Part shown: in pieces, positions 8,032-15,065 of the stretch
Layout of the letters: each line of letters starts with the position of its first letter
Position numbering within the stretch: the first letter of the stretch is position 1
Assembly (NCBI GenBank): GCA_964386405.1
Contig: CAYLRW010000015.1
Location: 1 to 27,338, forward strand
Length of the DNA stretch: 27,338 nt
Direction: 5' to 3'
Origin: RZYP01 sp964386405
GTDB lineage: Bacteria; Bacillota; Negativicutes; Acidaminococcales; Acidaminococcaceae
The notes under the pieces: generated by a model
Seen by the model: only the letters and a program-made list of their open reading frames with translations
What the model was told of the DNA's origin: nothing
The model's database searches: none
Translations under genes and position numbers: made by a program

Positions 8032-8703
8032 TTACAATACGCGGCAAGCTCCTATATACCTCTCACCCCAGTAGCGGTCATACAAGCCCGAAACAGTAAC
8101 ACCAGTGCTGCTGCCAGCATGTATAAACTCACCATCACCCATATAAATACCAACATGAGACGGCCCCGGCTCATAAGTTTCAAAGAAAACCAAATCACCA
8201 GCACGTAAATTGTTCATTGAAACCCTTGTTCCAACATAAAACTGACCATCTGCGGCCCTTGGCAAACTAATACCGGCATTAGCAAAAACATATTTTGTAA
8301 AACCCGAACAATCAAAACCATACGGGCTGGTGCCGCCAAAAACATAAGGCACACCAATGTATTGCAATGCATTACTAATTATGCCGCGCGCTACTGAAGA
8401 TCTGCCAGCACGTGAAGGAGGCATATCCCTTTTGAAAAGCGAATAATAGGTAGCAGTACCAACCACACCATCGACTTCAGCGCCAATGTCTTGCTGATAT
8501 TTTTTTACAGCAGCAGTTGTTTCGGAACCAAAAACGCCATCAGCAATAGAAATGTTATAACCCAGTTGAATCAAACGTTCTTGCAACTCTACAACTTCCG
8601 GCCCTTCATCGCCTGATTGAAAATTTGCAAATACGTTTGTTGTCGGCATTACGATAAAGCAAAACACCAACGCCATAAAAAAACGCCAAAACTGTTTTCT
8701 CAC
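8032..8703 (-). CDS. Secreted NlpC/P60 peptidoglycan endopeptidase with PG-binding domain
   Basis: A 223-residue cell-wall hydrolase: signal peptide (about 1-26, ending VFA), a peptidoglycan-binding type 1 domain (about 30-90, with VVELQERLIQLGY and DGVFGSETTAAVKKYQ), and an NlpC/P60 cysteine peptidase domain (about 105-223). The catalytic residues are Cys132 in FDCSGFTKYVF, His183 in PSHVGIYMGDG and His195 in FIHAGSS. Such enzymes cut the peptide stem of peptidoglycan outside the membrane. The start is GTG at 8703 with AGAGGAAG upstream. It is controlled by a c-di-AMP riboswitch, which fits known control of wall hydrolases by this second messenger. Confidence 0.95.
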   Translation of the reverse strand: MRKQFWRFFMALVFCFIVMPTTNVFANFQSGDEGPEVVELQERLIQLGYNISIADGVFGSETTAAVKKYQQDIGAEVDGVVGTATYYSLFKRDMPPSRAGRSSVARGIISNALQYIGVPYVFGGTSPYGFDCSGFTKYVFANAGISLPRAADGQFYVGTRVSMNNLRAGDLVFFETYEPGPSHVGIYMGDGEFIHAGSSTGVTVSGLYDRYWGERYIGACRVL

Positions 8704-8723
8704 TTATCGTCCACTTCCTCTCG

Positions 8724-8832
8724 ATAGCCTACGAAGTTAGCTGACGGGTTAGGACAGAGGATTGCCCCGCTTATAAATCATAAGCTTCACCCCAGAAACG
8801 GTTCCTCCGCTCTTATAAAAAGACTCGGCCAT
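8724..8832 (-). promoter_or_regulatory. Cyclic di-AMP riboswitch (ydaO/yuaA motif)
   Basis: Read on the minus strand, the leader contains the conserved blocks of the ydaO/yuaA RNA in the right order: CCGAGTCTTTTTATAAGAGC, GGAGGAACC, CTGGGGTGAA, GGGGCAATCCTCT and AACCCGTCAGCTAAC followed by TTCGTAGGC. The P1 helix can be drawn from AUGGCC (8827-8832) with GGCUAU (8724-8729). In known cases c-di-AMP binding turns the downstream gene off. The ribosome binding site of the NlpC/P60 gene begins only a few bases after P1 and no separate terminator hairpin fits between them, so control may be at translation. Confidence 0.95.
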
Positions 8833-8848
8833 ACAAAATCACATGGTT

Positions 8849-8878
8849 ATTATAACAAAATTTTGGAGTTGCTGTCTA
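8849..8878 (-). promoter_or_regulatory. Sigma-A promoter for the riboswitch-NlpC transcript
   Basis: Minus strand: -35 TAGACA (8873-8878), 18-base spacer, -10 TATAAT (8849-8854). Transcription would begin about 10 bases before the riboswitch. The -35 overlaps the stop codon of the glycosyltransferase gene. Confidence 0.75.
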
Positions 8879-9808
8879 CCTTTTTTTCAAATGCCTGCCA
8901 ATTAAATATAATGGTCTTTGCTTAACCTCTTCAAAAACTCTCCCAATATATTCACCCAATATTCCAATACCAACAAGCTGTATACCACCAAGGAAAAGCA
9001 CGCTTGCCGTAATGGTCGCCCAGCCTGGGACAGCTTCTTCGGTAAAAAATTTTATGAATAATACATGACCTAATACTACCATACTGCCAAAACCGAAAAA
9101 CAGGCCAGCATAAAAAGCCCAACGCAACGGTACGTTAGAAAATGCTGTTATGCCATCCAAGGCAAAATGAAGCATCTTGTGCAAATTGTATTTTGATTGC
9201 CCAGCAAAACGAGGCGGTGCAATAAATTCAACAGTCTTTAATTTAAAACCAAGATTATTTACTATTCCTCTGATAAAACGTGCTCTTTCATTGTAAAGTT
9301 TAAGTGCATCAACAGCTACCCTGTCCATCAGTCGAAAATCAGAACCACCAGGCGTAATGCGAACTTTAGACATCTTATTGATTAACTTATAATATGCGGA
9401 AGAGGTTAACTTCTTAAAATAAGATGCATCTGCAGTATCTTTTCTTACCGTCTGGACAATTTCATAGCCTTCTTCCCATAAAGATATTAGTTCAGGCAAC
9501 AATTCAGGTGGATGCTGCAAATCGCCATCCATCGTTATGACAGCATCCCCTTCAGCATGATCAAGTCCACAAGTCAAAGCCATTTGATGGCCAAAATTGC
9601 GCGACAATAAATATGCCTGCACATGTTCGTCACTTTGTGATAAATCATACAAAATAGCCGCCGAAGCATCGCGTGAACCATCATCAACAAAAATAATGTC
9701 ATAATCATAGATACATTCTGACATAACCTTTGTCAGCCTTGTATAGAATTCACGAAGATTTTCCTCTTCATTAAATACAGGTATAACTATTGATATTTTT
9801 TTCTTCAT
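8876..9808 (-). CDS. Family 2 glycosyltransferase, membrane-anchored (GtrB/CsbB/DPM1-like)
   Basis: A 310-residue polyprenyl-phosphate-type glycosyltransferase. The N-terminal GT2 domain has SIVIPVFNEEENL, the nucleotide-binding FVDDGSRD, the metal-binding MDGDLQHP, and RFAGQSKYNLHKM near the membrane interface. Two C-terminal transmembrane helices (about 225-250 and 262-290) follow. Relatives move a sugar from a nucleotide donor to undecaprenyl phosphate for wall or glycolipid decoration; the sugar here is not known. The ATG at 9808 follows GAGGT; the frame is open nine codons further upstream, but that has no binding site. Terminus KKR is typical for the family. Confidence 0.92.
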   Translation of the reverse strand: MKKKISIVIPVFNEEENLREFYTRLTKVMSECIYDYDIIFVDDGSRDASAAILYDLSQSDEHVQAYLLSRNFGHQMALTCGLDHAEGDAVITMDGDLQHPPELLPELISLWEEGYEIVQTVRKDTADASYFKKLTSSAYYKLINKMSKVRITPGGSDFRLMDRVAVDALKLYNERARFIRGIVNNLGFKLKTVEFIAPPRFAGQSKYNLHKMLHFALDGITAFSNVPLRWAFYAGLFFGFGSMVVLGHVLFIKFFTEEAVPGWATITASVLFLGGIQLVGIGILGEYIGRVFEEVKQRPLYLIGRHLKKR

Positions 9809-9871
9809 AAATAAATACCTCACAATCACTATCAATTAAAATAATACATCATTTAGCAAAGCAAATAAAGC

Positions 9872-9927
9872 AACAAAAATAATATAACACTCCAGACTGA
9901 AATTATGATGAAATCAATCTGAAGTGT
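9872..9927 (-). terminator. Intrinsic terminator after trxA
   Basis: On the minus strand, the arms at 9914-9927 and 9887-9900 form a 14-bp stem with two G-U pairs, which only the minus-strand RNA can make. A 13-base loop and a T-rich tail (complement of 9872-9886) complete it. Confidence 0.7.
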
Positions 9928-9954
9928 CAATAAATAATTGTGAGTAAAAATATT

Positions 9955-10281
9955 TTATTTTAGGGCTTCAAGTTCTTTTACAAGATCCGACTTCGGCCTT
10001 GAACCAATAAGTCGTTTAACCTCTTTTCCACCCTTAAAATAAATTAAGGTTGGGATGCTCATAACGCCGTATTCGCTGGCCAAATCACCAACATCATCAA
10101 CGTTTATTTTGGCAATAACAGCCTTACCGGCATACTCTCCTGCCAGCTCTTCAATTACTGGTCCAATCATTTTACAAGGTCCGCACCAAGGTGCCCAAAA
10201 ATCTACCAAAGCTGCTTTATCAGACTCTAGAACTTCTTTTTGAAAAACCTCTTTATTCTCGATATGTAACAAACTCATCAT
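9955..10281 (-). CDS. trxA: Thioredoxin
   Basis: A 108-residue thioredoxin with active site FWAPWCGPCKM (Cys33 and Cys36), the cis-proline loop MSIPTLIYFKGG, and standard length. It reduces protein disulfides in the cytoplasm, normally with thioredoxin reductase, which is not in this window. The start has two adjacent ATG codons (10281 and 10278) after a strong AGGAGG; either could be used. It has its own near-consensus promoter and its own terminator, so it is a single-gene unit. A perfect palindrome lies in its 5' leader. Confidence 0.97.
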   Translation of the reverse strand: MMSLLHIENKEVFQKEVLESDKAALVDFWAPWCGPCKMIGPVIEELAGEYAGKAVIAKINVDDVGDLASEYGVMSIPTLIYFKGGKEVKRLIGSRPKSDLVKELEALK

Positions 10282-10299
10282 TAATTCCTCCTTGCTCCC

Positions 10300-10314
10300 C
10301 CACCCCAGGGGTGG
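10300..10314. repeat. Perfect palindrome in the trxA leader
   Basis: CCACCCC-A-GGGGTGG, two 7-base arms around one base. It lies directly after the predicted transcription start and just before the AGGAGG site. It may be an operator or a 5' mRNA hairpin; the sequence alone does not decide. Confidence 0.6.
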
Positions 10315-10324
10315 TCTTTATTGA

Positions 10325-10353
10325 ATTATAATCCATATAATCAATTTTGTCAA
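10325..10353 (-). promoter_or_regulatory. Consensus sigma-A promoter for trxA
   Basis: Minus strand: perfect -35 TTGACA (10348-10353), 17-base spacer, perfect -10 TATAAT (10325-10330). Transcription would start near 10317, about 35 bases before the trxA start. Confidence 0.9.
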
Positions 10354-10357
10354 AAAA

Positions 10358-10834
10358 TTATTTTGATACTTCAACCCAAGTACCACTGGTAATTTCAGCC
10401 AATTGATCCGCCGCAATAGGTAAAGCTGAATGAGGGGTCCCAGCTGCAATATAGGTAACATCATAATCAAAAAGACTACGATCAAGATAAACAGGTACCG
10501 GTTTCAACAAAGCAAAAGGGCAAACACCTCCCGGAGCAAAACCAGTCACCTCTAAAACAAGCTCGGCGTCAGCCATCTTCATCTTTTTGACTCCCAGTTG
10601 TTTACCAAATTTCTTGGTATCAATTTTCTTATCACCACAGGCAACTATCAAAACCGGTTCACCATCTGCCAGAAAACATAAGGTTTTTGCAATCTGTCCT
10701 GGTTCTGTGCCCAGCGCCTGTGCGGCCAATTCTGCTGTACTGGTATCATCCGGCAAAAGTTTGATTTGCAAATTGTCATAGGGTTCCAAACTTTCTTTAA
10801 CCCTGTTATAACTTTCCAAAAAATCCTGAGACAT
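10358..10834 (-). CDS. YbaK/EbsC-family aminoacyl-tRNA deacylase
   Basis: A 158-residue single-domain YbaK-type protein. Family features visible are the active-site lysine in GQIAKTLCF (Lys50), CGDKKIDTKK, the GGVCPFALL loop and AGTPHSALPI. Known relatives remove wrong amino acids from tRNA in trans (for example Cys from tRNA-Pro); which one this hydrolyses is not clear. The start at 10834 is the first ATG after the leader. It has its own promoter at 10926-10955 and lies between trxA and the oppositely oriented DUF1858 gene. Confidence 0.88.
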   Translation of the reverse strand: MSQDFLESYNRVKESLEPYDNLQIKLLPDDTSTAELAAQALGTEPGQIAKTLCFLADGEPVLIVACGDKKIDTKKFGKQLGVKKMKMADAELVLEVTGFAPGGVCPFALLKPVPVYLDRSLFDYDVTYIAAGTPHSALPIAADQLAEITSGTWVEVSK

Positions 10835-10882
10835 ATTATCGCCTGACTTTCATAAATTTTTCACAATACTCACAGATACTTG

Positions 10883-10891
10883 TGGTATAAT
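10883..10891 (+). promoter_or_regulatory. Extended -10 promoter for the DUF1858 gene
   Basis: TGGTATAAT: a perfect TATAAT (10886-10891) with an upstream TG. A TTCACA at 10860-10865 is 20 bases away, too far for a normal -35, so the extended -10 would carry the promoter. The leader to the ATG at 10997 would be about 100 bases. Confidence 0.55.
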
Positions 10892-10925
10892 AATCACCAG
10901 ATGTTCAAATGATAACTTACATGCT

Positions 10926-10955
10926 ATTTTAGCATATGTTCGCAGGCGGTTTCAA
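10926..10955 (-). promoter_or_regulatory. Promoter for the ybaK-type gene
   Basis: Minus strand: -35 TTGAAA (10950-10955), 18-base spacer ending TGC, -10 TAAAAT (10926-10931). The -10 lies inside a small palindrome ATGCTA-TTT-TAGCAT (10920-10934 or so), which could be an operator. It faces the plus-strand promoter at 10883. Confidence 0.6.
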
Positions 10956-10996
10956 TTACACACCACCTCGAAAACATCAATTAGGGAGGATTTATC

Positions 10997-11197
10997 ATGG
11001 CAAAAATTACTAAAGATACTGGTATTATTGATGCTGTACAACAGCACCCAGAAATCATTGAGGTTTTCCAAAATTACGGTCTTGGCTGCATCGGCTGCAT
11101 GGCCGCACATTACGAAACAATTGGTCAGGGTGCAGGTGCTCACGGCCTTGATGTTGATGCATTGATTGAAGACATCAATAAGAAAATTGCTGAATAA
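10997..11197 (+). CDS. DUF1858 small CxxC protein (redox-disulfide type)
   Basis: A 66-residue protein of the DUF1858 type, often annotated as hybrid-cluster-protein-associated redox disulfide domain. The pattern is typical: a conserved N-terminal helix (IIDAVQQHPEIIEVFQNYGL), then GCIGCMAA with Cys31 and Cys34, and a charged C-terminal helix. The role is unknown; the two cysteines suggest a redox or metal-linked function. A strong GGGAGG precedes the ATG. It is the only plus-strand gene in this window and has its own promoter and terminator. Confidence 0.92.
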   Translation: MAKITKDTGIIDAVQQHPEIIEVFQNYGLGCIGCMAAHYETIGQGAGAHGLDVDALIEDINKKIAE

Positions 11198-11213
11198 TTA
11201 AACACACATACTT

Positions 11214-11247
11214 AAAAAACGGAGTTCATTATGAACTCCGTTTTTTT
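11214..11247. terminator. Bidirectional terminator between the DUF1858 gene and the liv operon
   Basis: Near-perfect inverted repeat around TTCATTATGAA with arms AAAAAACGGAGTTCAT and ATGAACTCCGTTTTTT. Runs of A on the left and T on the right let it work in both directions. The stop codon of the M20 gene overlaps its right end. Confidence 0.92.
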
Positions 11248-12394
11248 ATTTAATACTGTATGCAGTAAAAAATTTTTCGTAAAATTCAATTGCCTCGAAA
11301 TATTTAGACATAGAGAGATACTCGTCTGGTTGATGAGCTTGTTTGTCATCACCAGGTCCATAGATGATCAGAGGCATCTTTTTATCACCAATCAAAGCAG
11401 ATGCATCAGTAAAATAGTTTACCCCTCTTTGTTTCATCTCTCTATCAGCACATTCCACTGCACAGTCAATAATTTTATCGTTAGGTATACAACCTACTGA
11501 TGGCAGAGAGCAAAGGAATTTATAATCAGCTTTGAATTCTGGGCAACATTCTGTAGCTTCAGCGATTGCCTTCTCAATAAGTATTTTGACATCATCTTCG
11601 TTCTGTCCAGGAATTGTGCGTATGTCAATCTTGCATTTGCATGAATCGGGAACGACATTTATTGCTACGCCTCCTTCTATCTTGTTAACGCTGATAGTAG
11701 GCAGGCCCAACAAAGAATGTTTTTCTGCCTGGAAACTTTGCCTAGCAAGTGCAGTGAGAAAAACATTCATACTCATAACTGCGTTCACACCGAGATCTGG
11801 CATCGAGCCGTGTGCCGTTTTTCCGTAAGTAGTCACTTCCAGCCAGGCCGCTCCCTTATGTGCTAATAATAAATCACCATTACTAGGCTCTCCTACCAAA
11901 ACAGCGCCAATATTTTCCATGCCGTTTTTATCGACAAAATGCAGGGCACCTTGGCAGAACATCTCTTCACCGGCAGTAGCAAGAAACAGTATGTCTTGCT
12001 TCGGCATAATACCTTTACGTTTCATTCTGGCGATGGCATAAAGCATAGCGGCCACTGATCCCTTCATGTCAGACGCGCCCCTTCCGTAAATCAAGCCATC
12101 TTTAATCTCAGCCCCAAATGGATCATGCTGCCATGGCCGGTTACCAGGAGGCACCGTGTCAAGATGACCTGTCGCCAAAAGTTTGAGGCCTTCTGCTGCA
12201 CCTTTTATTTCAAAAATTAGATTAGCACGATTAAGTTCAAACTCATCTATCAGACAAGAAATTTCTTCACCCGCAAGCCATTGCTTGATTATTTCAGCTA
12301 ATACTGCTTCATTACCTGGCGGGTTTGTTGTATTACAGCGCAAAATATTTTGCAATAGATCTGTCGCTTCTTTTTCTTCAGCACATGAAAGCAT
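11246..12394 (-). CDS. M20-family metallopeptidase (ArgE/DapE/ACY1-like)
   Basis: A 382-residue zinc hydrolase of the M20 family. Metal and catalytic residues: His77 and Asp79 in TGHLDTVPPG, the bridging Asp109 in GRGASDMKG, the catalytic pair Glu143-Glu144 in TAGEEMF, Glu169 in VGEPSNGD, and His354 in KQAHQPDEYL. A dimerisation (lid) domain covers about 180-295. The family removes acyl groups from amino acids or cuts small peptides; ArgE, DapE and aminoacylase types cannot be told apart here. The ATG at 12394 follows GGGGAGG and lies one base after the livF stop, so it is the last gene of the liv operon. That position suggests it processes an imported N-acyl amino acid or dipeptide (inference). 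Confidence 0.92.
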   Translation of the reverse strand: MLSCAEEKEATDLLQNILRCNTTNPPGNEAVLAEIIKQWLAGEEISCLIDEFELNRANLIFEIKGAAEGLKLLATGHLDTVPPGNRPWQHDPFGAEIKDGLIYGRGASDMKGSVAAMLYAIARMKRKGIMPKQDILFLATAGEEMFCQGALHFVDKNGMENIGAVLVGEPSNGDLLLAHKGAAWLEVTTYGKTAHGSMPDLGVNAVMSMNVFLTALARQSFQAEKHSLLGLPTISVNKIEGGVAINVVPDSCKCKIDIRTIPGQNEDDVKILIEKAIAEATECCPEFKADYKFLCSLPSVGCIPNDKIIDCAVECADREMKQRGVNYFTDASALIGDKKMPLIIYGPGDDKQAHQPDEYLSMSKYFEAIEFYEKFFTAYSIK

Positions 12395-12395
12395 T

Positions 12396-13118
12396 TTACT
12401 TCGCCTCCCCACTATGGTGTTTTAGATACACTGCTTTCAGTTGTTCCTTAGCTTCCTTTGTATTCTCAGTACAGCTGGCTATAATTTCTCCCTTTTGCAT
12501 CAAATAACCCCTATGAGCCATTTCTAAAGCTTTAAATCCGTTTTGTTCAATCAAAAGAATAGTTGTACCCTCTTTATTCAACTTGGCAATAGTATCAAAG
12601 ATATCATTGACAACCAGCGGTGCCAAGCCAAGAGACGGCTCATCCAAAAGAAGTATTTTAGGGTCACTCATCAGCGCGCGGCTGATTGCCAGCATTTGTT
12701 GTTCGCCGCCACTCATTGTTCCCGCATTTTGTGTGCGACGTTCAGAGAGCCTGGGGAACAAGGAATAGGCTCTTTCAATATTTTGAGCAATTTTTCCTTT
12801 ATCCTTGCACGCACAGGCACCGACTAAAAGATTTTCTTCCACCGTCATTTTTGGGAAAACACGACGGCCTTCAGGTACCACGCCAATTCCTTGATGTATT
12901 ATCGTCTCTGTTGCTTTACCTGTGATGTCTCCACCACAAAAAATTACGTTGCCTGCTTTTGGTTTTACAAACCCCAGAATAGTATTAATTGTGGTTGACT
13001 TTCCAGCTCCATTACTACCCAAAAGACAGGTTATGCTGCCTGCCGGCACTTTTAAAGAAACATCCTTGAGCACAGGAACAGAGCCGTAAGCAGTAAAAAC
13101 ATTAATCAGCTCTAACAT
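12396..13118 (-). CDS. livF: Branched-chain amino acid ABC transporter, ATP-binding protein LivF
   Basis: A 240-residue ABC ATPase: Walker A GSNGAGKST (34-42), signature MSGGEQQ (135-141), Walker B ILLLDEPSLGLAP, and a switch-type histidine replaced by the usual IEQN seen in LivF (LLIEQNGFKA). It pairs with LivG to energise uptake. It overlaps the livG stop by 7 bases and is followed by the M20 gene after one base. The subunit set fits a hydrophobic amino acid importer; the exact substrate cannot be read. Confidence 0.95.
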   Translation of the reverse strand: MLELINVFTAYGSVPVLKDVSLKVPAGSITCLLGSNGAGKSTTINTILGFVKPKAGNVIFCGGDITGKATETIIHQGIGVVPEGRRVFPKMTVEENLLVGACACKDKGKIAQNIERAYSLFPRLSERRTQNAGTMSGGEQQMLAISRALMSDPKILLLDEPSLGLAPLVVNDIFDTIAKLNKEGTTILLIEQNGFKALEMAHRGYLMQKGEIIASCTENTKEAKEQLKAVYLKHHSGEAK

Positions 13119-13894
13119 GCGCCATCCCCCTGTCCTAAATAAGCTTTTATCACATTTTCATCTTTGGCTACTGCGTCAAACGAACCATATGCCAGTCGCT
13201 TGCCATAGTCCAGAACCATAACTTTATCAACCAAGCCTTTTATAAATGCCATGTCATGCTCAACAACGATAATTGATAATTCAGGCATTGCTTTTTTAAC
13301 TTTGATCAAATCATTCATCAAAGTCTCTGTTTCCACCCCATCCATGCCGGCAGAAGGCTCATCCAATAAGATAACTTTAGGTTTGGAAGCTATCGCCCGG
13401 CAAATTTCCAGGCGGCGGCGATCAGCATATGGCAGATCTTTAGAAGCCTTATGTGCCTGCGAGGTCAATAAAGTGCCAAATATCTCCATTATTTCGAAAG
13501 CTCTGGCGATAGCTTCCTCCTGAATTGCTTTTTCTTTTTTTGTCCCAAAAAGTGAACCAAAAATTTTGCTATTTCTGACTTCCTCCATACCCATCATGAT
13601 GTTCTCAAGTACATTCAGATTCCAAAAAAGGCGACCGTTTTGGAAAGTACGTGAAATTCCAAGATGAAATACTTCATCAGGACGCATCCCTTTGGTTGAT
13701 TTTTCAGCAAGCACAATTCCCCCGCTCGTCGGCTGATAAATGCCAGACAGTAAATTAAACAGTGTTGTCTTGCCTGAACCATTCGGGCCTATAACCCCTA
13801 AAGTTTCTCCTGCTTTAAGCGAAAACGATACTTCATTTACTGCCACAACCCCGCCAAAGCGGATTGTTAAATTTTCCACATTAAGTAAATCCAT
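13112..13894 (-). CDS. livG: Branched-chain amino acid ABC transporter, ATP-binding protein LivG
   Basis: A 260-residue ABC ATPase with Walker A GPNGSGKTT (36-44), Q-loop SRTFQNGRLF, Walker B VILLDEPSAGMDG and the switch histidine in IIVVEHDM. The signature stretch is unusual: LPYADRRRLEICRA (154-167), where many LivG proteins have a glycine and a glutamine (PYGxQRRLEIARA). LivG is already looser than classic LSGGQ, so this may be a lineage variant. AGGAG precedes the ATG, two bases after the livM stop. Confidence 0.95.
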   Translation of the reverse strand: MDLLNVENLTIRFGGVVAVNEVSFSLKAGETLGVIGPNGSGKTTLFNLLSGIYQPTSGGIVLAEKSTKGMRPDEVFHLGISRTFQNGRLFWNLNVLENIMMGMEEVRNSKIFGSLFGTKKEKAIQEEAIARAFEIMEIFGTLLTSQAHKASKDLPYADRRRLEICRAIASKPKVILLDEPSAGMDGVETETLMNDLIKVKKAMPELSIIVVEHDMAFIKGLVDKVMVLDYGKRLAYGSFDAVAKDENVIKAYLGQGDGAC

Positions 13895-13895
13895 A

Positions 13896-15050
13896 TCAAT
13901 TCTCCTCTCCGCCAGCAGTCTTAGGTTTAAATATACGATGTTTAAAGGGCAGTACTCCCTCTCTCATAAAGAGAAGGCAAAGAACAATAATAATACCATA
14001 GAACATTACCCTGTAATCTTCAAAAGCACGGAATTTCTCAGGGAAAACCGTCAGAAAGAAAGCTCCTACCAATGCTCCCGGAATAGAGTCCAAACCACCC
14101 AATATAATCATACTGATAACTATGATGGACAATGAATAACCGAAATTCTCCGGAGCTATGAAATTAATCATAGCGGCGTAAACACCTCCGGCTATACCGC
14201 CAAAAAAAGCCCCTATAGCAAAAGCCAACAGCTTATAATTCGTCAAATTCAATCCATAGCACTGGGCGGCCAACTGGTCCTCACGCATAGCATTAAGCGC
14301 AAGACCAAACAGTGAATTGCTAAAACGGTATAAGACTACGGTCGCAATAATCAAAAGTGCCAAGCAAAGATAATAGAAATTAGCTTGGTATGTCATACTC
14401 ATAAAACCAAAGTTAACTGTCGTACCCATATCAATGCCAAAAAATCGTGGTGACGGAATATCGATCAGCCCATTTGTACCACCAGTAATGCTTTCCAAGT
14501 TTAAAAGCAGTTCCTGAACAATTAAACCAAAGGCTATTGTAACCAAGGCCAGATAGTGCCCCTTTACCCTTAAAGCCGGTAAACCCAGTATTACACCGAA
14601 CAGGCTGGCAAATATACCTGCTAAAGGTAAGGCAATCCAGAAACTGATGCCAACCTTTAGAGTCAGGATGCCGACGGTGTAAGCACCAATTGCCATGAAA
14701 GCTGCATAGCCGAGACAAATCAAGCCAGCTCGGCCTGTCATAAAGTTTAAGCCTAATGCCATAATCGCATTCAGCATCATAAAATTAAGGATTTGCAACC
14801 AGTAGGAATCACCCATTATGGCAAAAGGCACCGTAAGTGCTATTGCAGCTGCAAGTAATCCCACTTTGCCAAGGTTTTCAGCATAAACTTTTTCTATCTC
14901 CTGTAAAAAATTACGGCCTGTTTTTTGGAGCATATATCCTGCTATTATCATCAACGCAATGAAGGCTGCAACCATAACAGGATCTTCAATATAGACAAAA
15001 AGTAAGAATAATAAATAACACAATAATTCGGTTAGAAGTATCTTGATCAT
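13896..15050 (-). CDS. livM: Branched-chain amino acid ABC transporter permease LivM
   Basis: A 384-residue multi-pass permease. After two extra N-terminal hydrophobic segments (about 5-22, 27-42) and a short charged linker comes the typical LivM core with LNFMTGRAGLICLGYAAFMAIGAY-type loop (conserved GRAGLxxLG around 107-114), LPALRVKGHYLALVT, and the EAA-like loop NAMREDQLAAQCYGLN. It forms the membrane channel with LivH. AGGAGG precedes the ATG at 15050 with an 11-base gap, 15 bases after livH. Confidence 0.94.
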   Translation of the reverse strand: MIKILLTELLCYLLFLLFVYIEDPVMVAAFIALMIIAGYMLQKTGRNFLQEIEKVYAENLGKVGLLAAAIALTVPFAIMGDSYWLQILNFMMLNAIMALGLNFMTGRAGLICLGYAAFMAIGAYTVGILTLKVGISFWIALPLAGIFASLFGVILGLPALRVKGHYLALVTIAFGLIVQELLLNLESITGGTNGLIDIPSPRFFGIDMGTTVNFGFMSMTYQANFYYLCLALLIIATVVLYRFSNSLFGLALNAMREDQLAAQCYGLNLTNYKLLAFAIGAFFGGIAGGVYAAMINFIAPENFGYSLSIIVISMIILGGLDSIPGALVGAFFLTVFPEKFRAFEDYRVMFYGIIIVLCLLFMREGVLPFKHRIFKPKTAGGEEN

Positions 15051-15065
15051 TTGCTTTGCATCCTC

